The notes under the pieces are model-generated. The model saw only the letters and a list, made by a program, of their open reading frames with translations, had not been told where the DNA came from and did no database searches. The position numbers were made by a program, and so were the translations under genes. From Isoetes taiwanensis (lineage: Eukaryota; Streptophyta; Lycopodiopsida; Isoetales; Isoetaceae), in NCBI GenBank assembly GCA_021234155.1, contig JAJEKV010000012.1:4279789-4343788 (forward strand): a DNA stretch of 64,000 nucleotides, read 5' to 3'. Below are positions 34,291-44,885 of the stretch, one piece after another; position 1 is the first letter of the stretch; each line of letters begins with the position of its first letter.

Positions 34291-35069
34291 CTACACAACA
34301 TGCTCTGCCAATGCCAATACCTTAACCAGTTTACGTTCACGTAGCTCAGCTGCAACAGGACCAAAAACACGAGTCCCAATTGGTTCCCCCTGCTTATTTA
34401 TCAGCACAACTGCATTCTCCTCGAACTTAATTTGACTGCCATCACTTCTGGGCCTTTGCATTGCTCCACGAACGACGACGCCATAGACAACGTCACCCTT
34501 CTTTACCTTGTTACCATCCTTTGTATCTCCCTTCCTTGTACTTCTTACGCGATGAGTAATCTCCTTCACAGATGCAATAATTATATCGCCAATTTTTGCC
34601 CCTTTACCCCCACCAACAACTTTTATGCACTCCACCCGTTTAGCTCCAGAGTTATCAGCAACTTGAAGTCTTGTTTTCAGCTGGATGAATGACCTAGTTT
34701 GCTGCTAATAAGCAACCATGACATCCAGGAAAATGCGAAATATATAAAGAAAAGTTAGTACTGGACACAAAACCTATAAGCAACTTTCTTAATTGCTGGT
34801 TTTACAGCAGCATGAGCACCTAACTTATGCTATCGTCTAACAGATCTGTGACCCTAAACCAAAGTGGGTAGTTTCAAGGATATGAAATGCGGCAACTTGA
34901 TCTCTTCTTATGACCTTATGAAAGAAGAAACAACAGGTTCATAAAATGGACGAGTGGGAAGGAAAAAAAAAGGGCAGGGAAACCTTACCAGGTATGTGGC
35001 GGATTTAAAGGTTACAGGCTCTCCGAAGCCTGGGACTCGAAAGCTTCTGGCAGCCCGCAGCATCGCCAT
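34291..35069 (-). CDS. Mitochondrial ribosomal protein uL14 (HUELLENLOS-like), two exons
   Basis: Exon 1 is 35069-34989 and exon 2 is 34704-34291, joined in phase 0 across a 284-bp GT-AG intron; together they encode 164 residues. Exon 1 gives an Arg-rich leader ([18 protein letters not shown]) typical of a mitochondrial transit peptide. Exon 2 begins [20 protein letters not shown] and continues [19 protein letters not shown] and [18 protein letters not shown], the bacterial-type L14 fold that binds 23S-like rRNA in the large subunit at the subunit interface. It ends [18 protein letters not shown]. The bacterial-type sequence together with a nuclear intron and leader indicates an organelle-targeted protein; mitochondrion rather than plastid is inferred from similarity to HUELLENLOS. 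The frame is intact. Confidence 0.9.
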
Positions 35070-37070
35070 ACCTAGGGCTTTAGAAAGGAAAATTTCCTTT
35101 ATATTATACGTTTATTAAAATCACAAAGAGGAAATAATAAATCTAGGAAATAATAAATCTAGGACGATTTTAAGTTGGCTATTTGTCTAGCAAGGTGTTG
35201 CATTCACTTGACCTATCCAGCCATCCTATCCAGTAAAAACGGTGGCATGTGTCGCACTTAATAAACCTAAAAGCCTATGCAACAATTTTACTCCCTTGCT
35301 TTCGTTACTTATGTTCTCGTATTGTTACGTACGTTTATGTTGTTTTTACTTGCCACTTCTGTTTTTAATGTCTAGATACTCGACACGTGGATTAGACGGC
35401 TAGATTGGACCCAAGTGTTCTTTATGTTGAGTAAAAATCCAAAAGGGCTTTCTCTTATCCCACAGAAATAGCAATTGAGGTAAATGGTAGTTCCTAGGTT
35501 ATACAGGGACATTGGCCTTTCTAGTTGTGGATCGTGACAACAAAAAATTAAAGCATGAAATTAGGCGATCAATTTTTAAAGGGGACGCACAAAGGATCAA
35601 AGGCAAAATACTGGCACATGAGCTTAGAAAACCAGGTGTGTTGGTGCAATTAGTTGTTAGATGGATAGACTCTAGTATATTATTGGAAAACAGGTGAGAA
35701 TTGCTTTGTTGCTGTAAGATATTTAGGTAAATTCAGCAGAGAATGCTACTCAGATTAAAGACACAATAAACATGTTAAAGAATAGATGGATGTTCTGCAT
35801 TAATTATAATAGATGAAAAATGGGTTGTGGTAAATTGCACATTCTAACACTAACGTAGCGATCATATGGTGCTGGACTCATATGGTTGAACCCCTGTTGT
35901 CTCGCGCTGAACGCCTGAACCCCGCAGCCGTTCACATGCTACTGACCACGCTGTTTGCAGAATTTCCCTGCAGCTGCTTGGACTGATGACATGGCACGAT
36001 CTTAAAGCCACAAAACTTCTGGAATCCGCTAAATATGTCCCAGCAGGGCACAAATTTCTAGCTCATCTCATCATCTCTCAAAAACATTCCATCTAGAAAT
36101 CTATTGTCAGGTTATATGCTACTGGAAGCCCTATTTTTGTGCAACGCATATTGTGTATATTTGCCCTATTGGTAGAGCAGAGGCTTTCCAAGTCTATTCC
36201 TGGAGTTAGATACTGTAAGCTGCGAATGGGAACCCCTATTTTATGCAGATTATTATGTGAACTTTCAATAACCTTAATAAGACTTTCAAGCTCAGTTTAC
36301 TTCAGATGAAAATGTTTGTTTCAGATGCTACAGTCTGATTTTGCTCTTGTTGATTAAAAGTAGTGAAGGATGACCATTGGCTGCGCACTTAAGCGAATAA
36401 GCTACCTGACAGCAACATAAGCACCTTGCAAGCCTTCCATGCCAGATGTCAACATGCATAACGAGATGACCTGCAAGGCAACCCTTGTTACATGCCAAGC
36501 TGGAACTCACAAGTCAACTTATGATGTACCAAAGTAGCGAGGGTACTGGTACCATCAAGGCTGCGGTGCTGGCCACATAGGCCGCCAACTGGCCATCTAA
36601 GGCTGCATGCGAAATTTAAAGCAAGGCTGAATTTTTGGGTTGCCCCTAGGGGGGCAAATCCTCGTTTATGTGGGTATGTGGGCATATCCAGGTATATGCC
36701 GGCATATGCCTAGCATATACTGGTGACTGCTAAAAACTGGCTGGTGCCTGTAAGTGCTCGATCATCCAGCCCATTCCTTCGCAGGCGTCATCCTCTTCTC
36801 GGACTCCTCTTACCCATTTCGATTGCCAGAATGTTTTTGCTTGATTAGGATAGAGCTTCAGAGTCCTTACCACATTCTGATTATGGGAGATGGTGGCTTC
36901 CGCAGGGGAGGGAGGGTGATTTGGTTTCTGGCCACAAATTTCTTTCTAGGCTCGCGATCCGAAGAGTAGCACATCCAACTGCGCGTTAGGGTAAGAGGTA
37001 TAATCCAGACCTAAAAGATCAGATGTGAATATATTTGCATGCAAGAAGACAGTAAAAGAAAAGTAGCACC
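35070..37070. other. No recognisable gene
   Basis: Upstream of the uL14 gene the sequence is AT-rich. A 61-codon open stretch at 35512-35697 (VDRDNKKLKHEIRRSIFKGD) has a protein-like look but no family I recognise. Near 36660-36725 GGTATGTGGGCATATCC-type phrases recur locally. Nothing else is assignable. Confidence 0.4.
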
Positions 37071-37079
37071 ATACCCAAA

Positions 37080-38790
37080 TGCTAAGAGATCTTGTGGCAA
37101 GAACCGAAAACGTTATTGGGCGACTAAGAACACACATTTCAAAAGGATTATGCTTTATCGCATTTATTTTGCGACAATGCGGTGTTTCACGAGCCCTAGT
37201 TGTGGGAAAGCTCGTTCATGGTCAGCTTTTGAAAAACATACATGAAAAAAAAATGTCTATTTGAGCAACTTAGTCATAGGCATGTGCAAAAGTGTGGTGC
37301 ATTGAATTATGTAAATATGGTATTTGAGAACATGCTTCAGCCTAATGTATTTTCTTGGACAATTTTGTTGTCGAAGCATATGTGCGGTGTGGGCAAGTGA
37401 AGAATGCACATAGACTATTTAATGCCATGCCCGAGGAGGAGCGTTGTCTCTCCGCTCCCGGACCACAATAATTGCGGCATATGCAAAATATGACGGTGAA
37501 GCTTTAGGGGTCTTTGAGCAAATGCTATTTAATCCAAGTGAGAGTCCTAACATAGTTACAATGGTTCTTGTTCTTGGTGCATGTTCGGCTTGAAGGATCT
37601 CATAAAGAGGCAAGATTGTACATGCATGAATTACATAGTAAATTTAATTGTGAGGTCATAGTTATGAATGCCCTTGTCTATATGTATGGGAAGTCCGGCG
37701 GTTTAAAAGATTACGAATCGCATTTCAAGTTGTGCTTGAGAGAACTGTTGTTTCTTGGGCTACTATGATGAATCGCGTACATTGAAAATGGGCATGTTGC
37801 TAAAGCTCTTCATCTTTTCGGAGATGGAAATGCGGGATGCAGTTCCTGATCATGCTATATTCCTAAGCATTTTAAAGCTCTTGCTATGGAGATAAATATT
37901 GTTGAAGCTAAGAGGATACGGCATTATTATAAAAAGACAACTAGAGTTGGATCCCAACATTGGGACCACCCTTGTTGATATATATGGAACATGGGGCCAT
38001 CTTTCTAGTGCTCAAATAATTTTTTAATGGCATGGTCACAAGGGATGTTCTTTCTTGGACTGCTTTAATTGCGACATTCACGCACTATGGACATGGCAAG
38101 GAAGTACTCCTAATCTTTTCGAAATGGGACATTGAGGGTTTGGTTCTGATAAGGTAATACTTACAACTATTCTTCTTGCATGTGCCAATGAAGCTTCATT
38201 AACCCAAAGGCAAGAGAGTACATGATCTTGTAATTGAAAAACATCTTGGTCCGGATATCGATCACGGTACGCACTTGTCAACATGTACAATAGTTGCGAA
38301 TTGTGGAAAATGCAAGGATAATCTTTGATCGGATGTTTGAGAAGATGTGATTTCATGGAATTCTATGCTTGCGGTATATTCTCGACATGGGAATTCTAAG
38401 GAAGTATTCAGGCTCTTCCATTTTATGGTTATGGATGGTATATGGCCAAGCCAAGGAACTTTCACTAGCATTCTTTACGTATGTGGCCATGCGGGGACTG
38501 CCGGATAAGGAAAGTCATTACTTTTCTTATCTTGAATGATTCTTGTATCACACCATGTGAGAGCAATACCATTGCATGATTGATCTCTTCTACGCGTCTT
38601 GGATGGCTGGATGAAGCGAAAAGTATAATAGGTAACATGCCATTTCAAGCCAATGTTGTTTCATGGACAACATTGCTTGAAGGTTGCAAAGCAACTTGTA
38701 GTCTTTGTGCAAAGTCGCGGGGATTCGATTTGCCTCCCGGAGGATGTTACATCATCTCTACTAACCTCGGACTTCTTAAATGCACTTCAT
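37080..38790 (+). pseudogene. PLS-class pentatricopeptide repeat pseudogene
   Basis: Across about 1.7 kb, frames switch repeatedly but preserve PPR phrases in order: ILRQCGVSRALVVGKLVHGQ (37160), KCGALNYVNMVFENMLQPNV followed by FSWTILL (37295-37365), FNAMPEE (37420), NALVYMYGKSGGLKD (37660-37710), and LVPDHAIFLSILKAL-like (37850). A final block reads LGWLDEAKSIIGNMPFQANV followed by VSWTTLLEGCKAT (38600-38695). This is the repeat pattern of plant organelle RNA-editing PPR proteins. More than ten stops or frameshifts are present. No E or DYW domain was recognised after 38800. Confidence 0.85.
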
Positions 38791-38799
38791 GAGCGGGGA

Positions 38800-39620
38800 A
38801 GTTAAAATTAAGGCTGCATGCTCTTCCATGGATATTAGCAAAGCCAAGGCACGATGGGTCTTAGAAGGACCACCGAAGTTGTTATTTAGCTTGAATAGCA
38901 AGGGCGTCGCAAGGATGAACTGGCGGGCATCAACTTCGAGAACTTCCACGCCTTTAGGTTCTACCACCCGATACGCCATCTCTCAAATAATCCCATCTTA
39001 ACGGAAAGAGTTGGCGAAGGCAAGAAAGAAATTATGATACGTAACTTCTACCTAGAAAATCCCAATCGTAATATTTCCACGGTCACCCACACTTTACATA
39101 GATTATTGCAACAGGCCATTCCGTTCACCTCTCTTGCAACTTCTTTGGAAGAAACCTCTTCAAGCCTTTTTTGCTAAAGATGTTAAGCAAACGGTCGGGT
39201 TGTCATAAATCACATTGATTCAATAAGTTGGAGGTTTGCATAGATTTAGAGTGTTAGAGTTAAGCTTTAGCGATTAGATTAGAAGATAATAATATGGGTT
39301 AGGATTTACTTTTGAAATAGGCCTAGGGATAGGGTCTGCAGACTTAGATCTAGAGTTTGGGTTAAGATTTAGAGGTTGAAAATGGGTTTAAGATCTAAAG
39401 ACAAAACGGAATAAATGAATGCACACATAAACATCAAATATCTACTTATGAACTAGCAATTTCTAGAGGAGGGTGCCTTTCTTCCACCCATTGCTCTTTA
39501 TATGCCCATTTGAACATCCTTATTTTGCCCCTTAACTGCCCATGTTTGCCCTTTAATAGCCCACCTTAAGAACTATTGTAAGTTGGATGAGATGCATGGT
39601 CATTGTTGGGCACTTGTTGT
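38800..39620. other. No recognisable gene
   Basis: Probably the decayed tail of the PPR locus followed by AT-rich DNA. Around 39240-39400 there are many degenerate TTTAGGG-like phrases (GGGTTAGGATTT, GGGTTAAGATTT), but no regular telomere-type array. Confidence 0.4.
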
Positions 39621-39681
39621 GAGCATTTGATGGTCTATTGAAGAGCATTTGGTGGTCCATTGAAGGGCATTTGGCGGTGAT
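39621..39681. repeat. Three tandem copies of a 22-bp unit
   Basis: GAGCATTTGATGGTCTATTG begins at 39621, with diverged copies starting at 39643 (GAGCATTTGGTGGTCCATTG) and 39665 (GGGCATTTGGCGGTGATTCA). A short minisatellite in non-coding DNA. Confidence 0.8.
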
Positions 39682-40019
39682 TCAGGTCAACATAATTATA
39701 TAGTTTAAAATCTTCATAGCGTTCATAGCAGAATTCCAAATTGGCATTCGGTATTTAATTGAAAGCTAAACTCCCAAACTTCATTGTGTTATATCAAAGT
39801 AGGAGGTTTAATAAAATAATTGCACTCAAGTGGGTGGTTGTAAGGTACCCTCCCTTATTGTGTTTTTTAAGGGAATGCCACGTAAATGCAGAAAAAACCT
39901 TGAAGAAGTGATAACAAAGGCTTGCAATTTAGAAAACTAAAAGGCAAGAATTATAACCACTATAGCTACCGGAGAAGAACATATATATCAATACATCATC
40001 ATCATTCATTTTGGAACGG

Positions 40020-40250
40020 GTTTAGAAAACCTTTCATGGGTGCGCAATGCCCGGAAGCACGTTGCAAGGAGAAGCAAGTCATTTGGTTCTCCAAATGAAA
40101 TATCTTGTGAACAAAGGTATATACATGTAACCAACAATGCGGACTACAATTACCTAAAGCAGTATCTCAACGCACACTTTCTAAGTAAGCATTGGAATGC
40201 TAGAGCTTTGGAGCTGGTGAAGATAGCACACTACAATCTTATTTTTTATT
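40020..40250 (+). mobile_element. Possible fourth fragment of the LINE family
   Basis: One frame reads YLKQYLNAHFLSKHWNARAL followed by ELVKIAHYN. Copies 2 and 3 have LNACFAASLWDAPTLAKPKT and CLDACFMAKLWDLQALSHVK at the corresponding place, followed by YH/NYRR. The alignment of Leu, Ala, Phe, Trp, Ala, Leu and Lys positions suggests a short, old relic of the same LINE ORF2 C-terminal region. Similarity is only modest and the rest of the element is absent. Confidence 0.35.
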
Positions 40251-40433
40251 GGAACGTTTTTTTTCCCCCAACCATTTGGATCCAATTCTTAGTTATCCTT
40301 GATCCATGGTGGTGCGAGCCCGTGAGACCCATAGTTCCTAGGTTAAGATTCTCTAGAGTAGTTATTTTTTTCCCCTCAGAGTAAATTTAGTTCGATTCTT
40401 ATAGACAGAGCGCCCAATGGAGTGATACCCAAT

Positions 40434-40480
40434 TTTTTTAATAGGTGGTTTGGCAAGTATGTTTTTTAATAGGTGGTTTG
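40434..40480. repeat. Two copies of TTTTTTAATAGGTGGTTTGG
   Basis: The 20-bp phrase occurs twice within 47 bp around 40434-40480, in AT-rich non-coding DNA. Confidence 0.8.
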
Positions 40481-41446
40481 GCTATGGCGATCTATAGCGA
40501 CCTATTTTCCAGAACCTTATTGGGCAACACTATGACAGGGCTTTGAACAACGTGAACATCATTTAACCAAGGTTGTTGATATGAAACTCAATGATGTTGT
40601 CTTCTAATAAACAACAGAGAACACGTGCTAATTGGCCAAAACTGTAATTGACAGGCCCTTTGGAGCCACAATGGAGGCAATATAAAAAGAACTAGTAAAC
40701 GTGCGCCTAATGTTGCCGCGCTAATGTCCTTACTTGTGATTTTACTTGCCGTTTAATGTCAAGATGTTGCAACTTTGGACTAACACAACAGGGTTCATGC
40801 TTGCAAGAATATAGTATATATGTTTACATAATGAAGTAATCCAATCATGCCAAAATATGACTTTGAACTATGATTTAAGCCACTTCACCCTCCGGCCATG
40901 GAGGGCAACCCTCCGTGCGCAGCACCTTGTTTTCTTAGCAACAAAGCTTAACCAAGCTCAACCCAATGTAACTTATATTCCAGCAATAAAACTATAGATT
41001 TGCCGATAATATAAAAAATTCATTCAGTCTACAATGCCAAACTCATTTCATTTTATCTGAATGAAATACTACACAAACTTGCAGGGCTAAAAAGCATATG
41101 GATTGTCTCCCAATAAAATTTATTATGCTACATTCATATAATAAAAAGGAAATATAAACTCTTCTACTACTTATTCCGGTTTACAACTCATCCCTTCAGA
41201 TTCTTCAAGTGCCTTTGTGCCTCGTATACCATGGAATTTTCTACAATTTTTTTATACCCTTACTTATGCATACTTCACTTACAAATTGCAATACTTTCAC
41301 TATAGCATGAGCATGAACATGAAATACAACATGAAATAAAGCTGCAAGAAATACCTATAGCATAAAATGGAGTAAGAAAATTATTTAACAGCAAGAACAA
41401 GAAAAGGGAGCATTACCTTGAAGCAAGAATGCAGATATCCACTGAT

Positions 41447-41641
41447 CTATATGAAGGCCGCATCAATCCTTGCAAAAAAAATAATAGATGAAATCATCTT
41501 GCGGACGCGTAGAAAACAATCGTCCGAGAGATTCCATAAACTCCAAGGGAGGTTTTTCCCTGGTGGAAAACGACCCTCATGAACAGAAATCCAACGCAGC
41601 ATATATTTGCGGCTGGTTCTTGGCGGAGCCTCCGCCTTCAT
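41447..41641 (-). CDS. Small hypothetical ORF
   Basis: A 64-codon frame starts at 41641 (MKAEAPPRTSRKYMLRWISV) and contains PWSLWNLSDDCFLRVRKMIS. The W.LSDDCFLRVR phrase is faintly like the opening helix of an F-box, but no other F-box positions fit. It could be a first exon or chance. A run of CTTT/CCCTAA-type leader sequence precedes it. No function is proposed. Confidence 0.2.
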   Translation of the reverse strand: MKAEAPPRTSRKYMLRWISVHEGRFPPGKNLPWSLWNLSDDCFLRVRKMISSIIFFARIDAAFI

Positions 41642-42195
41642 CTGTGCAACCCTAAAGCGAATCCTAATTAGCTGTTAATGGGGTTTCCACGTCCCCCAAT
41701 GGTCAGCCAGCGGCCAGCCCTCCCTAAAGGGACCTTATTAAAGCAAGCTTCGGTAAAGATAATCTATGAGAAGCTATTTGCGACATATGAGCTGTAAATT
41801 TACTAATCGATCTAATCTTAGGCATTGAAGAACAAAGTCAGAAAGGTTACCGAAATATGATGGACAGACATGAATCCCTTTTTAGCATCTTGCCATGAAC
41901 GATTCTGTGACGTTCCACGTATTTATATGCCTTTTGGATATAAATACATGACACGTCACTATGAATAATTGATGGTGCATTAATTATTCATAAGCTAAGG
42001 GTAGCTATGTTAATCATCCTATTGTTTAAATTCGGTTTTTCCGATATGCCGAAAACTTTTTGGATTTTTTTTCCAGGTTGGTTTTCTAAGGTCTAGAAGC
42101 TTTTAGCTGCCGGAAAACTTTTCAGGTATTCCAAAAATTGGGTTTGTGGGTTTTTGGGGTTTCCATTCTGAATTCTCCTTTTGTCTTTTGGTTTG

Positions 42196-42288
42196 GCTTC
42201 ATCTTTTCTGATCGAGAGGGGAGAACAGCACGGCGGCTTCACCATGGCAGCTTCACCTTTTCTGATCGAGAGGGGAGCACAGCATGGC
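42196..42288. repeat. 54-bp tandem duplication
   Basis: GCTTCATCTTTTCTGATCGA, followed by GAGGGGAGAACAGCA, starts at 42196 and is repeated at 42250 with two or three substitutions (GCTTCACCTTTTCTGATCGA). The second copy contains an ATG (42244) opening a short frame. Confidence 0.85.
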
Positions 42289-42599
42289 ATACAAGCCATG
42301 TATGTGCCTAGATGGAGCAGCAGCGATGGAGCCAGATGGAGTATGTGTCAGTTTTAGCAGCAGCTTGGCTATGGATGGAGCTAGATGCCACGATTCAAGG
42401 TAGAGTTTGCGATTGATTCCTAACTCCAATTCGTGTTTGCTGATGAAAATTTGATCTTTTCCAAGGGATCTATTCTCAGAGTTGTTGCTTTCTTCTGGGG
42501 ATATACTAGAGCGTGGGTCTAGAGATTTAGCTGTGATTTGTGATTTGGCCCAAATGCCCATGACTTGGACTAGATTTATTTAAAAAAGTTATTCCATGA

Positions 42600-44180
42600 G
42601 GACCATCTAGGTTTGCATGAAATTTATCTGTACAGTGACATCTTCTGCTGTTTTCATAAGGTAAGTGCAAGTATTCCGATATTCCTTTTTAGTTTTGTTG
42701 TTAGTCTGATGTTGCCTTCGATTTTGTGCAAGATAAGGCACAGATGTTTTATAATCTCCTTGGTTCCCTTTTCAAACGCATTTTGTTCCAATGCTTCTGT
42801 TTCTATGTCACATAGAATATATTTTTGGAAATTTTATCTTATCGATTCTTTGCCAATTTTGAAGGCCTTTTATTTGGAAGATGTCCAGCCTTCCATTGCT
42901 TGATACAAGCAATGTTTGTGGAAGAACCCAGTTCGATGAGGATCTTGACACACTCTCTGTACATGGTATCTTGGCACATTCTGCCCCAAGCTCAGGATTA
43001 CAGTTATGAAATGGGTATGTTGTACATTATTCTTTTGTTTTCAGATAGTGTATTTCTTGCTTCAATATAATCTAAGGCAGTATATGCATGGGCACTTAGC
43101 AAAGACATTAAAAATTAGCATTTGAAATTGATGTAGATTAAGTGCCATTTACAGTTCTGTAACTTTGTAAGCATATTAGATTTAGGATTATACACAAGGA
43201 AGCCAAAAAATGAAATTTTGGAACTGCCAAAGTTTGCTTTTAGTTTTGGCATTTCTTAGTAGACGTTACACTAATCTGTGTGCATTTCTCTAATTATCTG
43301 CATTGGAAAAGAATGATGGAAGACGGGAGGAAAACGGTTGAGGTGTATCCAAATTTTCCAGCATTTCTTTTTTCTATGTAGCTGCGGCGTCTGAAGAAGT
43401 ATGTTTTTAAATACCCAATTCTATTATATGCACATTTAAAATCTGGTTGTATCAGCTAACTGCCAGGAATAAAAATGGATGCCTCTCATTTTCATAAGCA
43501 TTCTCAAGCAACAATCTTAATGTCATTTATGTATTGTGCAGACCGCTCTTGCAAAGAGGGCAAGGCATCTTGATTTTTGCTTCTACTCCATGTTTTTTGC
43601 TTGCCATTTCTCTAAGAACTTGGATTGTTTCTATTGTAGGCATCACGGCTGCATGCAGACGCATTGGTACCTATAGGCCTTACTATTGTGGTACAGGCAA
43701 CTTCTTCCAAGCAAAGTGAAATAAGGCATAATATTGTTTATAAGTTGCACCACTTTGCAAGCGTGATTCTTGCAAACAACGAACAACTTGAGCAAGCCGA
43801 TCCTAGGGTTTGGAAGAGTGCTTTCTTTCTCCTGGAGCATGCTGGGCTTTTCTGATTTGAAGAAAGTTTGGAGAAAGGTGGAGGTACATACTTATGCTTT
43901 TGACATTGAGCTTTTAATTTATGGTAAACCATATATCCATTCTCTTTTGCTTTGTTGTATATACATACAGACCTTTTGCTAACAAACTGTTGGGGATTTT
44001 CTTATTGGTGTGGGTTAGGCTCATTCTTTAGTTGAGGATCATCTCCAAGTAATAATTCTAAGGTATCTGATAGCCGAATTATACCGGGAATACTTTTCGG
44101 TCGGATTACGCATTGCATTCCACTTTTCAAAGATTAGAAATGGAAAATTTTGGTGCCATTGTTTGTCAAACAATCTGGCA
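42600..44180 (+). other. Possible decayed multi-exon gene, unrecognised
   Basis: Several plus-strand segments look like exons with splice-like edges. They are CLIQAMFVEEPSSMRILTHS continuing LYMVSWHILPQAQDYSYEM then GGGTATGT (about 42898-43015); TALAKRARHLDFCFYSMFFA after TTGTGCAG (43542); ASRLHADALVPIGLTIVVQA continuing to LEHAGLF then TGA (about 43640-43855) after a TTGTAG; and AHSLVEDHLQVIILRYLIAE, then LYREYFSVGLRIAFHFSK after GGGTTAG (about 44020-44132). They suggest one gene, mostly helical, but I do not recognise the family, cannot join phases reliably, and a stop closes the third segment. Confidence 0.3.
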
Positions 44181-44689
44181 TGGGCGACTTTCCCCTTCTC
44201 TGTAAGCTCTTCTTCATGATTTGCCATTTTATTTTGATTGCTTTGTATTGTTCAAGCTTGCATCAAAGTGGCATATTGTAAGAAGACACAATCACTTTTG
44301 CAGCAAAGCGGCATGCTGCAAATGGTGTAACCACATGAAGAAGATGTCCATATTTTTCCATTTTTGTCTTCTATTGCTTCTCAGTTTTTGACCCCATGTC
44401 TACACTATTTGGTGTCAAACATGTTAACCTATATCTTTTTGCATGTCCAATGATCTTTTTACAAGTGTTAGGCATAGTTATATGTATAGTCAAAATGAAC
44501 AGGGCCAAATGGGAGGTATATATGGACTGGCTCAATAAACATTCTTGAGGTATATGTAGTTATTTGCTTCCACCTTTACTTTGCAAGTTATTTTTTCTTA
44601 TTTGTTGCATGCTTTGGGCTTGATGAAATCATGTAGAAACAAGATAAGTGTTTTTTACCTTCAGTTTGAAGATATATCTATCTGCTGGG

Positions 44690-44885
44690 ACCACAGGGGG
44701 TGCTTTAGGTGTTGAGCATGGCAAGAATCAAGCATGGCAAAAAATAAGTGTGGCCCATATTTTGGTCGAGCCTATGCACTACCAAGCAGGTAAAATGCCT
44801 CACTCACTAATATTTCCAATTTCAACATCTGTTCTGAGTGTGGCCCACATTCTGGTTGAGCCTATGCACTGCTAAGCAGGTATAA
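44690..44885. repeat. Direct duplication of a ~90-bp segment
   Basis: AGTGTGGCCCATATTTTGGT and the following GAGCCTATGCACTACCAAGCAGGTA (about 44748-44793) are repeated at about 44838-44883 (AGTGTGGCCCACATTCTGGT, GAGCCTATGCACTGCTAAGCAGGTA). Each copy ends at CAGGTA(A/T)AAT, resembling a splice donor. It could be a duplicated exon of a lost gene. Confidence 0.6.

Noticed and set aside
36160-36235. A tRNA-like stretch (TTGGTAGAGCAGAGGC, TTTCCAAGTC) resembling a D-arm plus anticodon arm
   Set aside because: No acceptor stem closes it and there is no proper T-arm; at best it is a degraded tRNA or SINE scrap.
39240-39400. Degenerate TTTAGGG-like phrases suggesting an interstitial telomere
   Set aside because: Spacing and sequence are irregular, with no run of consecutive repeats.
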